Assembly: GCA_013407085.1 (NCBI GenBank)
Contig: JACCGJ010009902.1
Span: 62,001 to 126,000, forward strand
Direction of reading: 5' to 3'
Length of the DNA: 64,000 nucleotides
Origin: Atriophallophorus winterbourni
Lineage: Eukaryota; Platyhelminthes; Trematoda; Plagiorchiida; Microphallidae
In this document: in pieces, positions 54,701-63,829 of the stretch
How the letters are laid out: each line of letters begins with the position of its first letter
Position numbering within the stretch: the first letter of the stretch is position 1
Notes under the pieces: model-generated
The model's input: only the letters and a program-made list of their open reading frames with translations
Database searches by the model: none
What the model was told of the DNA's origin: nothing
Program-made: the position numbers and the translations under genes

Positions 54701-57600
54701 TGCTATGTTAATTCGCTTATCAATCTCCGGGTCCAACATGAGTTTAGCCGCAATGGTTGACCCTGGATATGTATGAAAGCACAAGTCGGATCAAGGCAAG
54801 TGGCCGCACAGTCAAAGGACCCTGCACGGGGAGGAGATTACTGTCAGGTTGACCCAAGGCACTAGACCAGATATGAGGGGAGAAGCCAGAATAGAAATTG
54901 TAGTGAGACTCACAAAGAGTGTACTCGCATGCAGCTCACTACCGTTGGCCAATCAATTAGCCGATGTTTAGCCGAAGCACAGAACGCTGCACGATTGCAA
55001 GTCGTGCCACATCCCTGGATATGTGAAATGATGTACTGGTTCAAGCTGACAGTTTCCAATAGTGATGATGAGAGGCAATACAGTCCCTTGACCATGGACT
55101 TTGATTTTGCTCATGTTGATTGTCAGCCCAAAGTTTTTGCATGTCGATGAGAAACAGTCCATTAGCGACAGAAGCTGCCCTTGGGAGTGTACAATAATGG
55201 CTACATCGTCGGCAATCAGGTCACGGATTAGCACATCCCGTACCTTGATTTGTGCTATCAACCGGTTCAGGTTGAAAAGCTTGCCACCGCATCGCCTGTG
55301 TAGAGGAATACTTTCCTTGTGCGTCCTAAAAGCGTGCTTCGGCAGCAGAGCATAGAAAACACCGAACTGCGAATTTCAAAAGCTGCCTGAGCTGCAACCG
55401 TTAAAAATAGACTGAATATGAACAACGTGATTTTCATAACAAGTGCTTGCCTTTTATATAAAAAATAGCGCCAAATTTACATCAGGCTGTGACGCAATTT
55501 CGTCGGCCCTTGTGTAGGTCTTAATTCTACCAATTTTTCCTGGCCTAGCCCAACAATGGTGATTATTTTTTTTGAACTCTTGTCGATGCTACCCTTTATA
55601 TAAAGGATTATATATGTGCCTTATTTATCATCGCATCCTCAACACTTTCGCTCCGCAACCAGTTTCCAGCTGTCGTGTTTAAATGCACAACCACAAAGTA
55701 ATTCCCCGTCAAGACCCTTATAAATGTTGTGCTGACAGCCCTTAGCACACACCATAACCGGTTTCTGGTTGTTTGCATTCATTAGTTCATTAGGTTCAGC
55801 TAGCGTTGTAACTAATGAAATAGTAAATAAATTCATACTAGGTCGTGAGGTGTGTGTGTGTGTGATAGAAGTGCATGCAAATGGGCATTTTGTTTATGGT
55901 TATGGGTTTTACCCAATTTGCATTTGTATGGGCACATGTGATTGAACAGACAATCTTATCCAACAATGGCATGCAAGCCCAACTGGTCCAGCGCATGCAG
56001 ATGCTGATCGTAGTGTCCCTAAATGATAAGTGCAAACAGCACGAAGCCGGTCGTGGGGTGTGTGCGATGGAGATGCATGCAAATGAGCAAATTTGTGCTC
56101 GGTTTATTTACCTTTTCTTCTACAAACGTTTTCTTATTGCGAACGAAAGTGTTTTTACTCACTGCTTTGATTTATTTTTTCGCTTCTAATCGCGCATCAT
56201 GTTATGTACGTATCATACCATTATTCTCCCAATACGACTTATCTACCCATACCACCATTATACTTCAAAATCCTAAATCAATTAGAGAGGATTGAACTTT
56301 TTACGCTAAAATATGTAGAGTTGTGAGCGCTGATATATTGAGATGAACAGTTTACGCCCTTTGTCTAACTTCATAAGTCTTTGTCTAAGATAAAATAAGA
56401 TTATTACTAGGCTTGAGTATGTAAACTTGTCATAGTTAAAGTGACCAGGTTACATGTCGGTGGCCTACGTAATCCGTTTTCTGAACTCTCTCCGACTGCT
56501 GGAAAGTTACAATGGTGTCAGACAGGTTGTAGCCTCCTTCGGTCGATGTCAACAATGATACACAGCTCAAGCAGCGTTTCATCCCCCGGGCGTAAACAAT
56601 CTCTCTCAGCGTTCTCGCAGTATAGTCAATCGGCGATATTTGCTCTCTGGACGGTGGATCTACCAGTAAGGACAGTCGAGAAAAGTATCGCTATTCCTCC
56701 TCCGTAAAGATGTGTATTCAACTGTGCGTTAAAAGCAAGTTCTTCCAGCGCGTTGGAGTCACTATCCGAAGCTTTCAATTAGCTGCGCCGTCAATGGAAA
56801 CTGTGTTGCTCGTACCGAAAGAGACAGCAGCAACCACTGGACCACGTGGTACTTTAATGCATACGGTTCATGACTATCCGATTATACGAATGCGGCGGAG
56901 AAGAAAACTTTTCGCAGTGTGCCACCGTGAAAGCTGCCTTGAACTTGTTCATTGTCACTCGCGTTCCGACAGTTACGCTGGGAACGTGAACATCGGAAAA
57001 AACTGTTTACTTGAAAGGTTTCCAAACTGGACATGGAATCTGCTGTTGAGCACCACGGTTTATTGTAAGAATTTTATCTAACGACGACCTTGTTTACTCG
57101 CAAGCTTTAATCGCTGGCAAGGCCACCTCTATTCAGTGTGCCTTTACCCGATTGTCTGTAGATTCCACAGTTCTACAAGTTCCCCTTTCCCGTTCATTAA
57201 ATGGAAATCATGTTTGGCAGTTAACTTGCGTCGCATTAAACAACCTATTGAACGCGCGCATGTTACTGATTTTCACCGTAACATCAACGAGACCTTTGAT
57301 TTCGTGTTTGATTTTGCTACCCTCTTTCGATCTGAGGTCAGGTGACATCTCACTTGTGTTTTCTTTCTAATTTCGTTTAACTTGGGTTCTTTTGATATTC
57401 GCTATTGTCTGTTCCAGGACGTCGTTAACAAAATAATCCAAAAAGAAGGTGTCTTCGCTCTTTGGAAGGGCTTTACGCCATACTTTCTCCGGTTGGGTCC
57501 GCACACCGTGCTGACCTTCATCTTTCTGGAACAACTCAATCGAGCATACCGAGTCCTTGTCTTGGGTGATCATGGTGGAAAAGGCGGCAGCGGCTTCTAG
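45759..57600 (+). CDS. SLC25A11: Mitochondrial 2-oxoglutarate/malate carrier protein, 8 exons, complete
   Basis: Exchanges 2-oxoglutarate for malate across the inner mitochondrial membrane (malate-aspartate shuttle). Exons: 45759-45823, 47944-48005, 49461-49551, 50893-51099, 51654-51744, 52441-52531, 53728-53879, 57418-57600; total 942 bases, 313 residues plus TAG, against 314 in human. All introns are GT-AG and all joins keep frame. Six-helix mitochondrial carrier with three repeats, each with its signature: PLDLVKTRM (exon 2), PSEVCLIRM (exon 4, the P-E-V-x-L-I-R-M form typical of this carrier) and PVDIIKTRI (exon 7). Other family blocks: ILGGTAGMSATVCVQP, LLRQATYATFRLGIYTSLFE, ALWRGAVPTMGRAAVVNGAQ, LWKGFTPYFLRLGPHTVLTF. 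The start MTESAKVTIPGYMKF fits the family length, with no cleavable presequence, as expected. No broken residue seen; it looks functional. Introns (554 to 3538 bases) are full of repeats. Confidence 0.95.
46069..46118 (-). repeat. SINE-like repeat, 3' end (carrier intron 1)
   Basis: Minus-strand tail: gaaaacacaagcctgatcca, gacaaagtgccgtacagtc. Confidence 0.75.
46325..46640 (+). repeat. RTE-like LINE 3' UTR, old copy (carrier intron 1)
   Basis: Matches 30320-30657: gcatcttcttgagatgtttg, ctgcatgacagtgaaagccg, then a diverged end gatgatgtttctcaggatga. Confidence 0.7.
46641..47218. other. Carrier intron 1, nothing recognised
   Basis: No repeat or coding signal seen. Confidence 0.5.
47219..47338 (-). 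repeat. SINE-like repeat, 3' half (carrier intron 1)
   Basis: Minus strand, well preserved: agcacaagcctgatccaggc, ctgtcaggttgcccaggtct. Confidence 0.85.
47339..47943. other. Carrier intron 1 end, nothing recognised
   Basis: Ends in the acceptor ...ggatatttacag before exon 2. Confidence 0.5.
48108..48355 (+). repeat. SINE-like repeat split by a LINE 3' end (carrier intron 2)
   Basis: SINE parts 48108-48183 and 48256-48355 flank a ~72-base piece that ends gatgatcatgatgatc. Confidence 0.7.
48184..48255 (+). repeat. RTE-like LINE 3' terminus inserted in a SINE
   Basis: tttggcattttgtctggctc, cagatctgtgccccatgatg matches the last ~70 bases of the LINE at 37090-40387 (40315-40387), including the ATG-repeat tail. 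Confidence 0.75.
48356..49251. other. Carrier intron 2, nothing recognised
   Basis: Open frames here are short and do not resemble known proteins; none has splice signals linking it to the carrier. Confidence 0.5.
49252..49303 (-). repeat. SINE-like 3' end fragment (carrier intron 2)
   Basis: Minus strand: ctggatccag, cccgcatagtcagagagtgc. Confidence 0.6.
49318..49417 (+). repeat. SINE-like repeat with perfect 11-bp TSD (carrier intron 2)
   Basis: Flanked by ACCGATAAATC at 49307-49317 and 49418-49428. It begins tgtctaggcctgggcaacct and ends in (catac)n only 43 bases before exon 3. Confidence 0.9.
50003..50164 (+). repeat. SINE-like repeat (carrier intron 3)
   Basis: cttgccaacggtaatgtgc, atctgtctacgcctgagc, gggcctggtttgtgatttca. 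Confidence 0.75.
50166..50695 (-). repeat. Solo copy of the foldback arm / LINE 5' region (carrier intron 3)
   Basis: Reverse-complement match to 13570-14045: cgttgtgatgtacgccaggg, gaggaacagctaggctgat, then ggtttgagataaggc, tgagacgcgtgccattgg. Shows that the arm sequence exists apart from the foldback unit. Confidence 0.8.
50697..50852 (+). repeat. SINE-like repeat, strongly diverged (carrier intron 3)
   Basis: ttgatttgtcaccgttagcc, actgacagtatctcggttca. Ends just before exon 4. Confidence 0.5.
51100..51653. other. Carrier intron 4, nothing recognised
   Basis: Donor gtacgt, acceptor ttgcttccag. No repeat family seen. Confidence 0.6.
51946..52150 (+). repeat. SINE-like repeat (carrier intron 5)
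   Basis: gatgcgcaaccgtgcaatac, atctgtctagacctgcac, ctttgtctggatcatgcatg. Confidence 0.7.
52151..52252 (-). repeat. SINE-like repeat, tail-to-tail with the previous copy
   Basis: Minus strand: gagagcacaagctcagcctc, atcaagttgcccgggcc. Forms an imperfect inverted pair with 52040-52150. Confidence 0.7.
53346..53449 (+). repeat. SINE-like repeat with perfect 11-bp TSD (carrier intron 6)
   Basis: Flanked by ACATATCTGCA at 53335-53345 and 53450-53460. Confidence 0.9.
54056..55400 (-). pseudogene. LINE reverse transcriptase remnant (carrier intron 7)
   Basis: Minus strand from 55400: RCGGKLFNLNRLIAQIKVRD, DLIADDVAIIVHSQGQLLSL (catalytic ADD), FGLTINMSKIKVHGQG, LEPVHHFTYPG; after the inserted SINE, RLRLLGHVYRSVTLLIPKD and LRYKDVCKETRNL. 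This is the RT/C-terminal half of the EN-RT family whose endonuclease remnant is at 612-1490. Many stops. Confidence 0.75.
54773..55012 (-). repeat. Full-length SINE-like repeat (240 bp) with perfect 12-bp TSD
   Basis: Flanked by CCCTGGATATGT at 54761-54772 and 55013-55024, so both ends are fixed. The 5' end (minus strand) is GATGTGGCACGACTTGCAAT. It interrupts the LINE RT remnant. No clear tRNA-like A and B boxes seen. Confidence 0.92.
55401..57417. other. Carrier intron 7, mostly unrecognised
   Basis: Contains a short (GT)n at 55847-55862, a ~28-base match (cacaccataaccggtttctg) at about 55748 to the repeat at 62765, and several open frames without recognisable motifs. Ends with the acceptor gttccag. 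Confidence 0.5.
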
Positions 57601-57654
57601 ACCTAGTCTTGCATTGCTGTGAGTTTCCATCTGTTTGTGTTTTGATAACTGAGT

Positions 57655-57660
57655 ATTAAA
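57655..57660 (+). terminator. Possible polyadenylation signal ATTAAA
   Basis: 55 bases after the carrier stop codon. Weak evidence on its own. Confidence 0.3.
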
Positions 57661-57976
57661 ATTAGTCTGTCTGTCTGTGGCAACTTTGGTTAAAACCAAA
57701 AGTTCATTTTACCGATAACGATGATCCACTCAATTTCTTTATTGAAGGGATTCCCGGTAGTTATTCGCGCCTTGTGTGTGCCTGCCTTCGAGCGTCTTGT
57801 ATGCCTCGGAGCGGGTGATGATCAGACTGCGTTGCCATAAACCATTGAAGCTATCAGAATGTTTTAATGTTTACGTGAATAGCGAGTTCGCTGTCAACTT
57901 TCAGTTGCTCTAGCAACTACTTTTAAGGTTCCATCAGCGAACGAATCGCTTACAGCGGTTGCATCTGTCCAATCGC

Positions 57977-58176
57977 GCGGATGCGTGCTTCTGTGCTGTG
58001 CAGCTAACGCCGTACTAAATTGATTCACCACTGATCGCGAGCTGCACGCGAAAACACGGTCTATTCTCACTGTCATTTCTATTTTTATTCTCATATCTGT
58101 CTAGGCCAGTGCAACCGGCAGTGTCTTGACCCACATGCGGCACTTTACCTGGATCAAACTTGTGATTTCATACATA
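57977..58176 (+). repeat. SINE-like repeat
   Basis: gtactaaattgattcaccac, atctgtctaggccagtgcaa, gcactttacctggatcaaac. It ends where the hammerhead-like element's TSD begins. Confidence 0.8.
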
Positions 58177-58200
58177 TGTGCAAACTAGGTATTCATGTCA

Positions 58201-58506
58201 AAGTATTTGAATATATTCGAGACCGATCGGGAGTTCATAATCATGAAAATAGAGTTTGCAATGAATCGGTTATTGTAAGTTTTGGGTAACGAATTAGGGA
58301 TGAACACAGCAATTAGGAGGTGTGATCAATTATCTTGATCTCCCCTGTCTAGCTTAGAGAAATCAGGATTGGTCAAGAGAATGCCATTTAAACCTGAACA
58401 CTGTTCGTATCGACACCCTTGGTCTGACGAAGCTTCTGTGTTCAGAAGCGAAACGTTACCCAAGACTTACTATAACCGATTCATTACAAACTCTATTTTC
58501 ATGAAT
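58201..58506 (+). mobile_element. 306-bp hammerhead-like element with 14-bp TSD
   Basis: Flanked by a perfect AGGTATTCATGTCA at 58187-58200 and 58507-58520. Inside are ~50-base inverted arms at 58242-58291 and 58454-58503 with few mismatches, and directly before the right arm a hammerhead-like core. No coding capacity. Non-autonomous; layout resembles small hammerhead retroelements, but the family is unknown to me. Confidence 0.75.
58415..58457 (+). ncRNA. Hammerhead-ribozyme-like motif, best copy
   Basis: ACC-CTT-GGT hairpin (stem I), CTGACGA core, one extra A, perfect 7-pair stem II GCTTCTG/CAGAAGC with loop TGTT, then GAAAC running into the right inverted arm (GTTACCC), which would be stem III with GGGTAAC at 58284-58290. 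Deviations from consensus: the extra A before stem II, and no U-H cleavage dinucleotide after the left arm (it reads GAA). Confidence 0.55.
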
Positions 58507-58520
58507 AGGTATTCATGTCA

Positions 58521-59044
58521 TTAGCCATTTGAGGTAGTCGACGACCAGCGTTCCCATGATGCATTCGTGGAAGGTGTTTGTCATCGTTTCTTTGTTTGGA
58601 ATACATGATGCTACATCCTAACACTTGCCGGTGTTCAGTAGGTGATGTTACATTTCGCTTGATGGTCTCGCAATGTATTCGGTCGTCGCTGTCTGGGTAC
58701 CATCGCTGTCACATCGGATACGTCACGCAATTATCCGTGAACAGAACCTTTAGTACCGATGTCGAAAAACCAGTTATCATAGACTTTACCAGTTGGTTCA
58801 TGTTTCATATAAAAAGTAATCGTATTCCTAACTTGGTTTTATTTGCCACCTTTATCTCCGAATAATAGTGTTATGAGAGGTGACCAGACTCTGAGCTAGC
58901 TGAAACAGATGAAGACCTTGACAGCCGAACTGGCTATGGTTGTGTTGATCCGTCTCCCTAATTTGGGTCTGTGTATTCAGACTTGGCTGTGGCGACTCTC
59001 CGTAAAATATATGTCGCAGAATCGAGTCCAGTTGAGGTGTTGCT
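58521..59044. other. No gene seen
   Basis: No repeat family or coding stretch recognised. Confidence 0.5.
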
Positions 59045-59362
59045 ATGAGCTTTTTTGGTTGTTTTATTAATCTTGTATTTTGTCTAGGTCAGTGACGAGG
59101 AAACCTTGTTATAATGCCTGGCAGGGAAAGCCACCGGAATGCTTTCGTGGTGATATCGCTCACGAAACTTGATTAAGTGCATATCTCGTTTAATGCATTG
59201 ACGTTTCATCCCAGTGTGTTTGTGATCACTTCCCTACCGTTTTCGTAACATTTTAAGTTCCATCCTTCGCCGTCTGTTTAAAATTTCGTTATGGTGTGAT
59301 TGTATTGCAGTTAAGCTTTTGTAGGTGCGACCGGTTCACTACGGTCTCTGACGATGAGAACA
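59045..59362 (+). repeat. RTE-like LINE 3' UTR, old copy
   Basis: Matches 30320-30657 with many changes: gtgacgaggaaaccttgtta, ccgttttcgtaacattttaa, ends gacgatgag. Confidence 0.65.
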
Positions 59363-59483
59363 TTTTGTCAGTAATCAGCATTTTCTTGAATGTCTATCGC
59401 CCCCCTTAAATTTTACTATTAATTTGTGTTGAATCAAAGAGCTTACCCATACTAATTCCAGAAATCATTCTCACATCTTCGAC

Positions 59484-59715
59484 TATCATCATCATCATCA
59501 TCAAAAACAGCATTACACCGGTTGCACATACCGAATCCTTAACTGCCATACAACCGTGAAAAAGTAAAATCCTAAGAGATGGGGAAGGGTGGGACTTAAA
59601 TTGCTACGGCTTCTATAGAAGAGTAAGCACGAACAAACTGGGAAGAGGTGCCTACACCTCGTGAACGAGTAGAGCGACATCAGCACGGCAGCTTCCTTGC
59701 GGCTTTCACTGTCAT
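59484..59715 (-). repeat. RTE-like LINE 3' UTR, well-preserved copy
   Basis: Reverse complement of 30404-30657, beginning with the (ATC)n tail at 59484-59502. Confidence 0.85.
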
Positions 59716-59791
59716 CTTCGACCACAATCCCAAGCTCACGAATGTGTAGTATCGCTTACTGCACATGTAACACGACGCGTTTTATTGATTG

Positions 59792-59929
59792 GCCATCGAT
59801 ATAGAGCTGGCGACTTTGTCCTCTTCTGATATGTGTTTAAGCCTAAGCAAGCTGACAGTATCATAGCCCACATGCAGTCTATGACTGTGTGCACTTTGCC
59901 TGGATCAGGCTTGTGATTTCATACCATAC
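59792..59929 (+). repeat. SINE-like repeat
   Basis: ttggccatcgatatagagct, ctgacagtatcatagcccac, ggatcaggcttgtgatttca. Confidence 0.75.
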
Positions 59930-60958
59930 ATACTTTGCTGGAACGCATGTTCGTTATTCCATTATTAAATCGCGGTTGATTTCATGCTATTTCGTTATTC
60001 ATCTGGCTCCGTAACATCTTGTTTTCGTGTGAAACATCATTACACTTTCCACCTATCATTAGCGATTGGTTGCTGGCGTGTTCTTTCGTTGAATGTTTTT
60101 TTGCAATTACTTTCGTTGCAGGCAATGTAGTCAACCAACGAAACTGCTCAGTCTTATTTCAACCACGTGTACACATTCCAATTTGTGTGTAGTCTTTGTG
60201 CTTGAACCTTTTCGTATTCTTTCTCAACCGATTGTGACAGTCTAATTTTCAGTGCCATGTGATTTGCTTTTTAGTGCAAGATTTCTCATTGTACACTTTT
60301 TCCCTGCCTTTAGACCTTTTGATTGTGAACCTTTTATTGTTACTTTTTCTACCGACTTCAATAAATGTCTTATATTTTTGTTCGTTAGTGTGTTTACCTT
60401 CGCGGCGCTTGGTGTGTTTGACTGGCACGAAATAAAGACACGGTTTGTGCTAGTCTGTCGCTGAAACGCTTATAAATGACCTTCTTCATACATCTCCACT
60501 GTCGGCTTCTGGGTGTTCAGAATCATTCGATGGTAACAGTAAGATCGGGTTCAGTGATTGAGTGGTTTCGTTGATGAAATCAGTATGCTTGAAAATTAGA
60601 GCACGTAGTTTGGCGTGATGTATTACAGAAAAGCGCAACAGAACTGCAATGTTGATGTCGCCTTGCCTATTCACAGCATCTGATTCTAAAATGTGTTACT
60701 TAGGCACATCCTATCGCCTCCTTTGTTTACGCGGTAACTCGTTCTCAGTCTCTGCACCTGTGTGCATAAAATATGCCTGCTTTTATAACATTTATGCAGC
60801 GATCTGTTTTCATGCTGACGTTGTGTCACACGCGTCACTTACAACTATAAGTCTGGAAATTAGAAAGCCGACTGTCGAAAACGCTTGCGGTTGTTCAAAA
60901 CAACCTAGCGAGTCTGTCAGAAAGGTTGTCTTTACTGAGCTTGCCACTTCTCAAGCAC
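59930..60958. other. No gene seen
   Basis: A stretch at about 60490-60600 (gggtgttcagaatcattcga, acagtaagatcgggttcag) weakly resembles the repeat at 62690-62850. Otherwise nothing. Confidence 0.45.
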
Positions 60959-61092
60959 AGATGTGCAATCGCGTAGCACTTCTCTACTGCGCGGGTAAAA
61001 CTGTGCTAAATTGATTCCGACCGGTACTTAGCTGCATGTGGAAACACGCTGGAATCACACTGCCATTTTTGCTGATGTCTATTTAAGCCTGT
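60959..61092 (+). repeat. SINE-like repeat, 3' truncated
   Basis: gatgtgcaatcgcgtagcac to tctatttaagcctgtcagtt. Confidence 0.7.
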
Positions 61093-62476
61093 CAGTTAAG
61101 TTTAACTGGATTTTAGAAGTATTGAAAACAACGTCACCTGTCTAAGCTTCACTTGAATCATGTGTCGTTGGATAATACGTAACGATTATTGAACAGCATG
61201 TAGCAGAGCTAACGGCAAATATAATCTCATTGTCTACTGTTCCTGACCATTTCGTTAAAAGCTGAGCTAGTTTTAACCGTAGCCGTGGATTCATTGAACA
61301 AAACTTGACTGTTTTCTAACGAATAACCTAACATTATTCGCGGACGCTAGAATGTGATATTGTCTTTGCGGTAAGAGTACACTGGATTTGCAACTGATTC
61401 TTTTTGATGACGGAAACGTTATTGTTCCTTGGACCGTGCATAAATGAATATTTTATTCGTCATCAGGCCGTTTGGTCCCTAAGGTCGATCGTTAACACGA
61501 TGTACTACTGATAGATTGATAGCTCCTATAAACTCCGTATGAGATATTCAAAGGAATTGTATCTCATATCACACACTTCGTTCGCACGACTTTCTAGGTT
61601 CAGTCACTCACTGCTCTTGCCAAGTGCATCTTGGAGATCAATCCAAGAAATGGCGAGCAACCTCTCTATGTGTGACTTCGAAACAAAGCCAGTGTCGCTA
61701 CTGTAGTCTAATCCTGCATAGAAACATGGAGATTTTGGAACGAAAACCAACAAACGCCATTACTTTACTCCTGTCGTAAACATCTGTTAATCCCTTAAGA
61801 CTTTTTTCATCACAAGTTGTTCAGCTGATTCTTTGGTTCTTTACCTGTGCCTTGTAATTATGCTGATCATAATTTTGGAGAGGAAAGTGTCATTTAGAAA
61901 TATACTTTTTGCAGGGCAATCAGTGTCACTATTCGCGTCTAATACTGCTGTGTGTTATGGCTATTTGAAAGGAAAACACGTATTGTTTGCCATGGTTTTA
62001 TTCTTTTTGCGCTGTCGACAAATAAATTTGAAAATCATCTCGCGAAATGAGTATGGACCGGAAAACAATGATAAAACGGATGTTACATCAAAGTAAAAGG
62101 ATGTAAACGTTGTATAGGTCGCCAATCTGCCACGATTGTACCGTTGTGACCACCTTTGTTTCCTTTCTTTTCCTGATTTAAAAGACGTCGAAAATAGTGA
62201 CGTTAATATCGCGATTTATAAGCTATCTTGAGCATTACACCTATTTTATGCCCGTTTAATTGGCAATCACTGCAAATATTGCTGTGGATGATTGGGCTTA
62301 TCCAATAATAATTATTACAGGAGTACAGTTTTTAATGAAATCAATTGCAATATGTTCTGTAATACAGTGCTGTGATCACATTCTCCTCATTGCACACTAC
62401 CTCCGGTTTCCATGAACCTTGAAACGGTGGACAAAATAGGACTTGTATGTCACTGCTATATAGGGGCCGTACATCG
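61093..62476. other. No gene seen
   Basis: AT-rich; no motif, repeat family or coding signal recognised. Confidence 0.5.
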
Positions 62477-62985
62477 AACATCGATGTTCAAACACAGAAT
62501 TAGTGATTCCTGGTCAAACGTTCGAGGCACTCATGGATGACCAACGTAACGGGTTGCTTCCACTCCACTTCGTTTCAGACCGGTTCCTGGCTGTTTGCGG
62601 TCATAAGGTGGAGACAAGAATATTAGTTTCAGCAAGTCTTGGATCAGTGAGAACTGGTAAAAAATTAGACATTGTTTATTAGTGCTCATACATTGAAACA
62701 CGATGCTCGAACACAATCAGATAGTGATTCCAAAGTAATGTGTTGCTCACATCCTCCTCAGTTGCACACCACAACCGGTTTCTGGTTGTTTGTCGTCATC
62801 AGGTGACGACAGTAAGATTAGGTTGAGTTAGTCTTGCAACAGTAGTAAACAAAGTTATACTTGCTTTACCAAAGTAGGGTTGCACTTACACACTACAATG
62901 CATTACTTGATCATTCCTCAGCGCCTCGAACGCTTGACCAGGAATCACTGTGATTCTGTATTTGAACATCGTGGTTCGTTGTACG
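62477..62985. repeat. Inverted-repeat element of unclassified family
   Basis: About 55-base ends, 62477-62530 and 62922-62984, are inverted copies (gtgattcctggtcaaacg / gcttgaccaggaatcac; gaacatcg at the outer edge). Inside, 62530-62650 and 62730-62850 are imperfect direct repeats (tttctggttgtttg or tcctggctgtttg, then tcatcaggtga or tcataaggtgg, then agtaagatt or acaagaata). A member lies at 18128-18250. Confidence 0.6.
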
Positions 62986-63184
62986 AACCCTATTAAATAG
63001 CGGTTTCAAAGTCTGATTTCATATACTTGTTTTAGTTACGTAAAGTTCCACGTGCGCTGAAACAGTAGATGAGTGGTAGACAAAGACGTGAACAAGGAAG
63101 TTATTAGTGGATAACGTTGACGCAGCTAATCTACTCCATCGCATCAACATAAAATTCGCATGCGATTAAAAGCATATCTGCCAT

Positions 63185-63290
63185 ATCTCAAATTTGTTTA
63201 GGCCTAGTAATCTGACAGTGTCTTCTCTTGCACATATTCTCTGACCGTTCATCACTCTGCGTAGATCGGTCCTATGATTCCATGTATACA
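63185..63290 (+). repeat. SINE-like repeat, diverged
   Basis: catatctcaaatttgtttag, gcctagtaatctgacagtg. Confidence 0.6.
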
Positions 63291-63705
63291 TAGATCAAAC
63301 ACACTACAAACAACATAACGAATATGTAGATCAGGCCTAACTGTTGCGCGGAAAATGATATGGTATATCCACGAATATCAATCAGTATTTGATTGCCAAG
63401 GCGGTGGTTTACTATGAAAAGTGGTGATCCCATAATACACCCACTCACAGATTTGATAACGGAACTTCAAAATCAATGTTGAGTGAGAGTAAAGTAGCTT
63501 AACTGATAAATCATTGATGCCCACTTGTCACAGCTGACAATAAGCATCGTTGGATATATTGCATATTGTGCATCACCCCAAGGTCAAAATTCTAGTCTGG
63601 GCGTTTTTCTTGAGATTGGCAAATCTGCTCTTAACTGGGAGAGTAACCCGGCGAAAGTGGATATGTGGTGACTTAAAATCAGTCTTCTTATCAGGCAGTG
63701 GTGGT

Positions 63706-63760
63706 GCAGTCTCTGACTGTGCGGCACTTTGCCTGGATCAGGCTTGTGCTTTCATTCATT
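63706..63760 (+). repeat. SINE-like repeat, 55-bp 3' end with perfect 10-bp TSD
   Basis: Flanked by CAGTGGTGGT at 63696-63705 and 63761-63770; ends in (catt)n. An extremely short 5'-truncated insertion and probably a young one. Confidence 0.92.
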
Positions 63761-63829
63761 CAGTGGTGGTAGACCATCATCCCTTAGAACATTTATTCCT
63801 ATACCGTGAGTCACGACATACACGCAGCC

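Noticed and set aside
55845..56090. Functional repeat in intron 7
   Set aside because: Only a short (GT)n and a weak direct repeat around gcatgcaaatg; no further support.
56441..57345. Possible extra exon or nested gene in carrier intron 7
   Set aside because: No recognisable domain, no splice signals that keep the carrier frame, and exon 7 joins exon 8 correctly without it.
58201..58506. Simple MITE of a DNA transposon
   Set aside because: A 14-bp TSD and the inverted arms lying inside, not at, the ends do not fit cut-and-paste elements; the ribozyme-like core suggests another origin.
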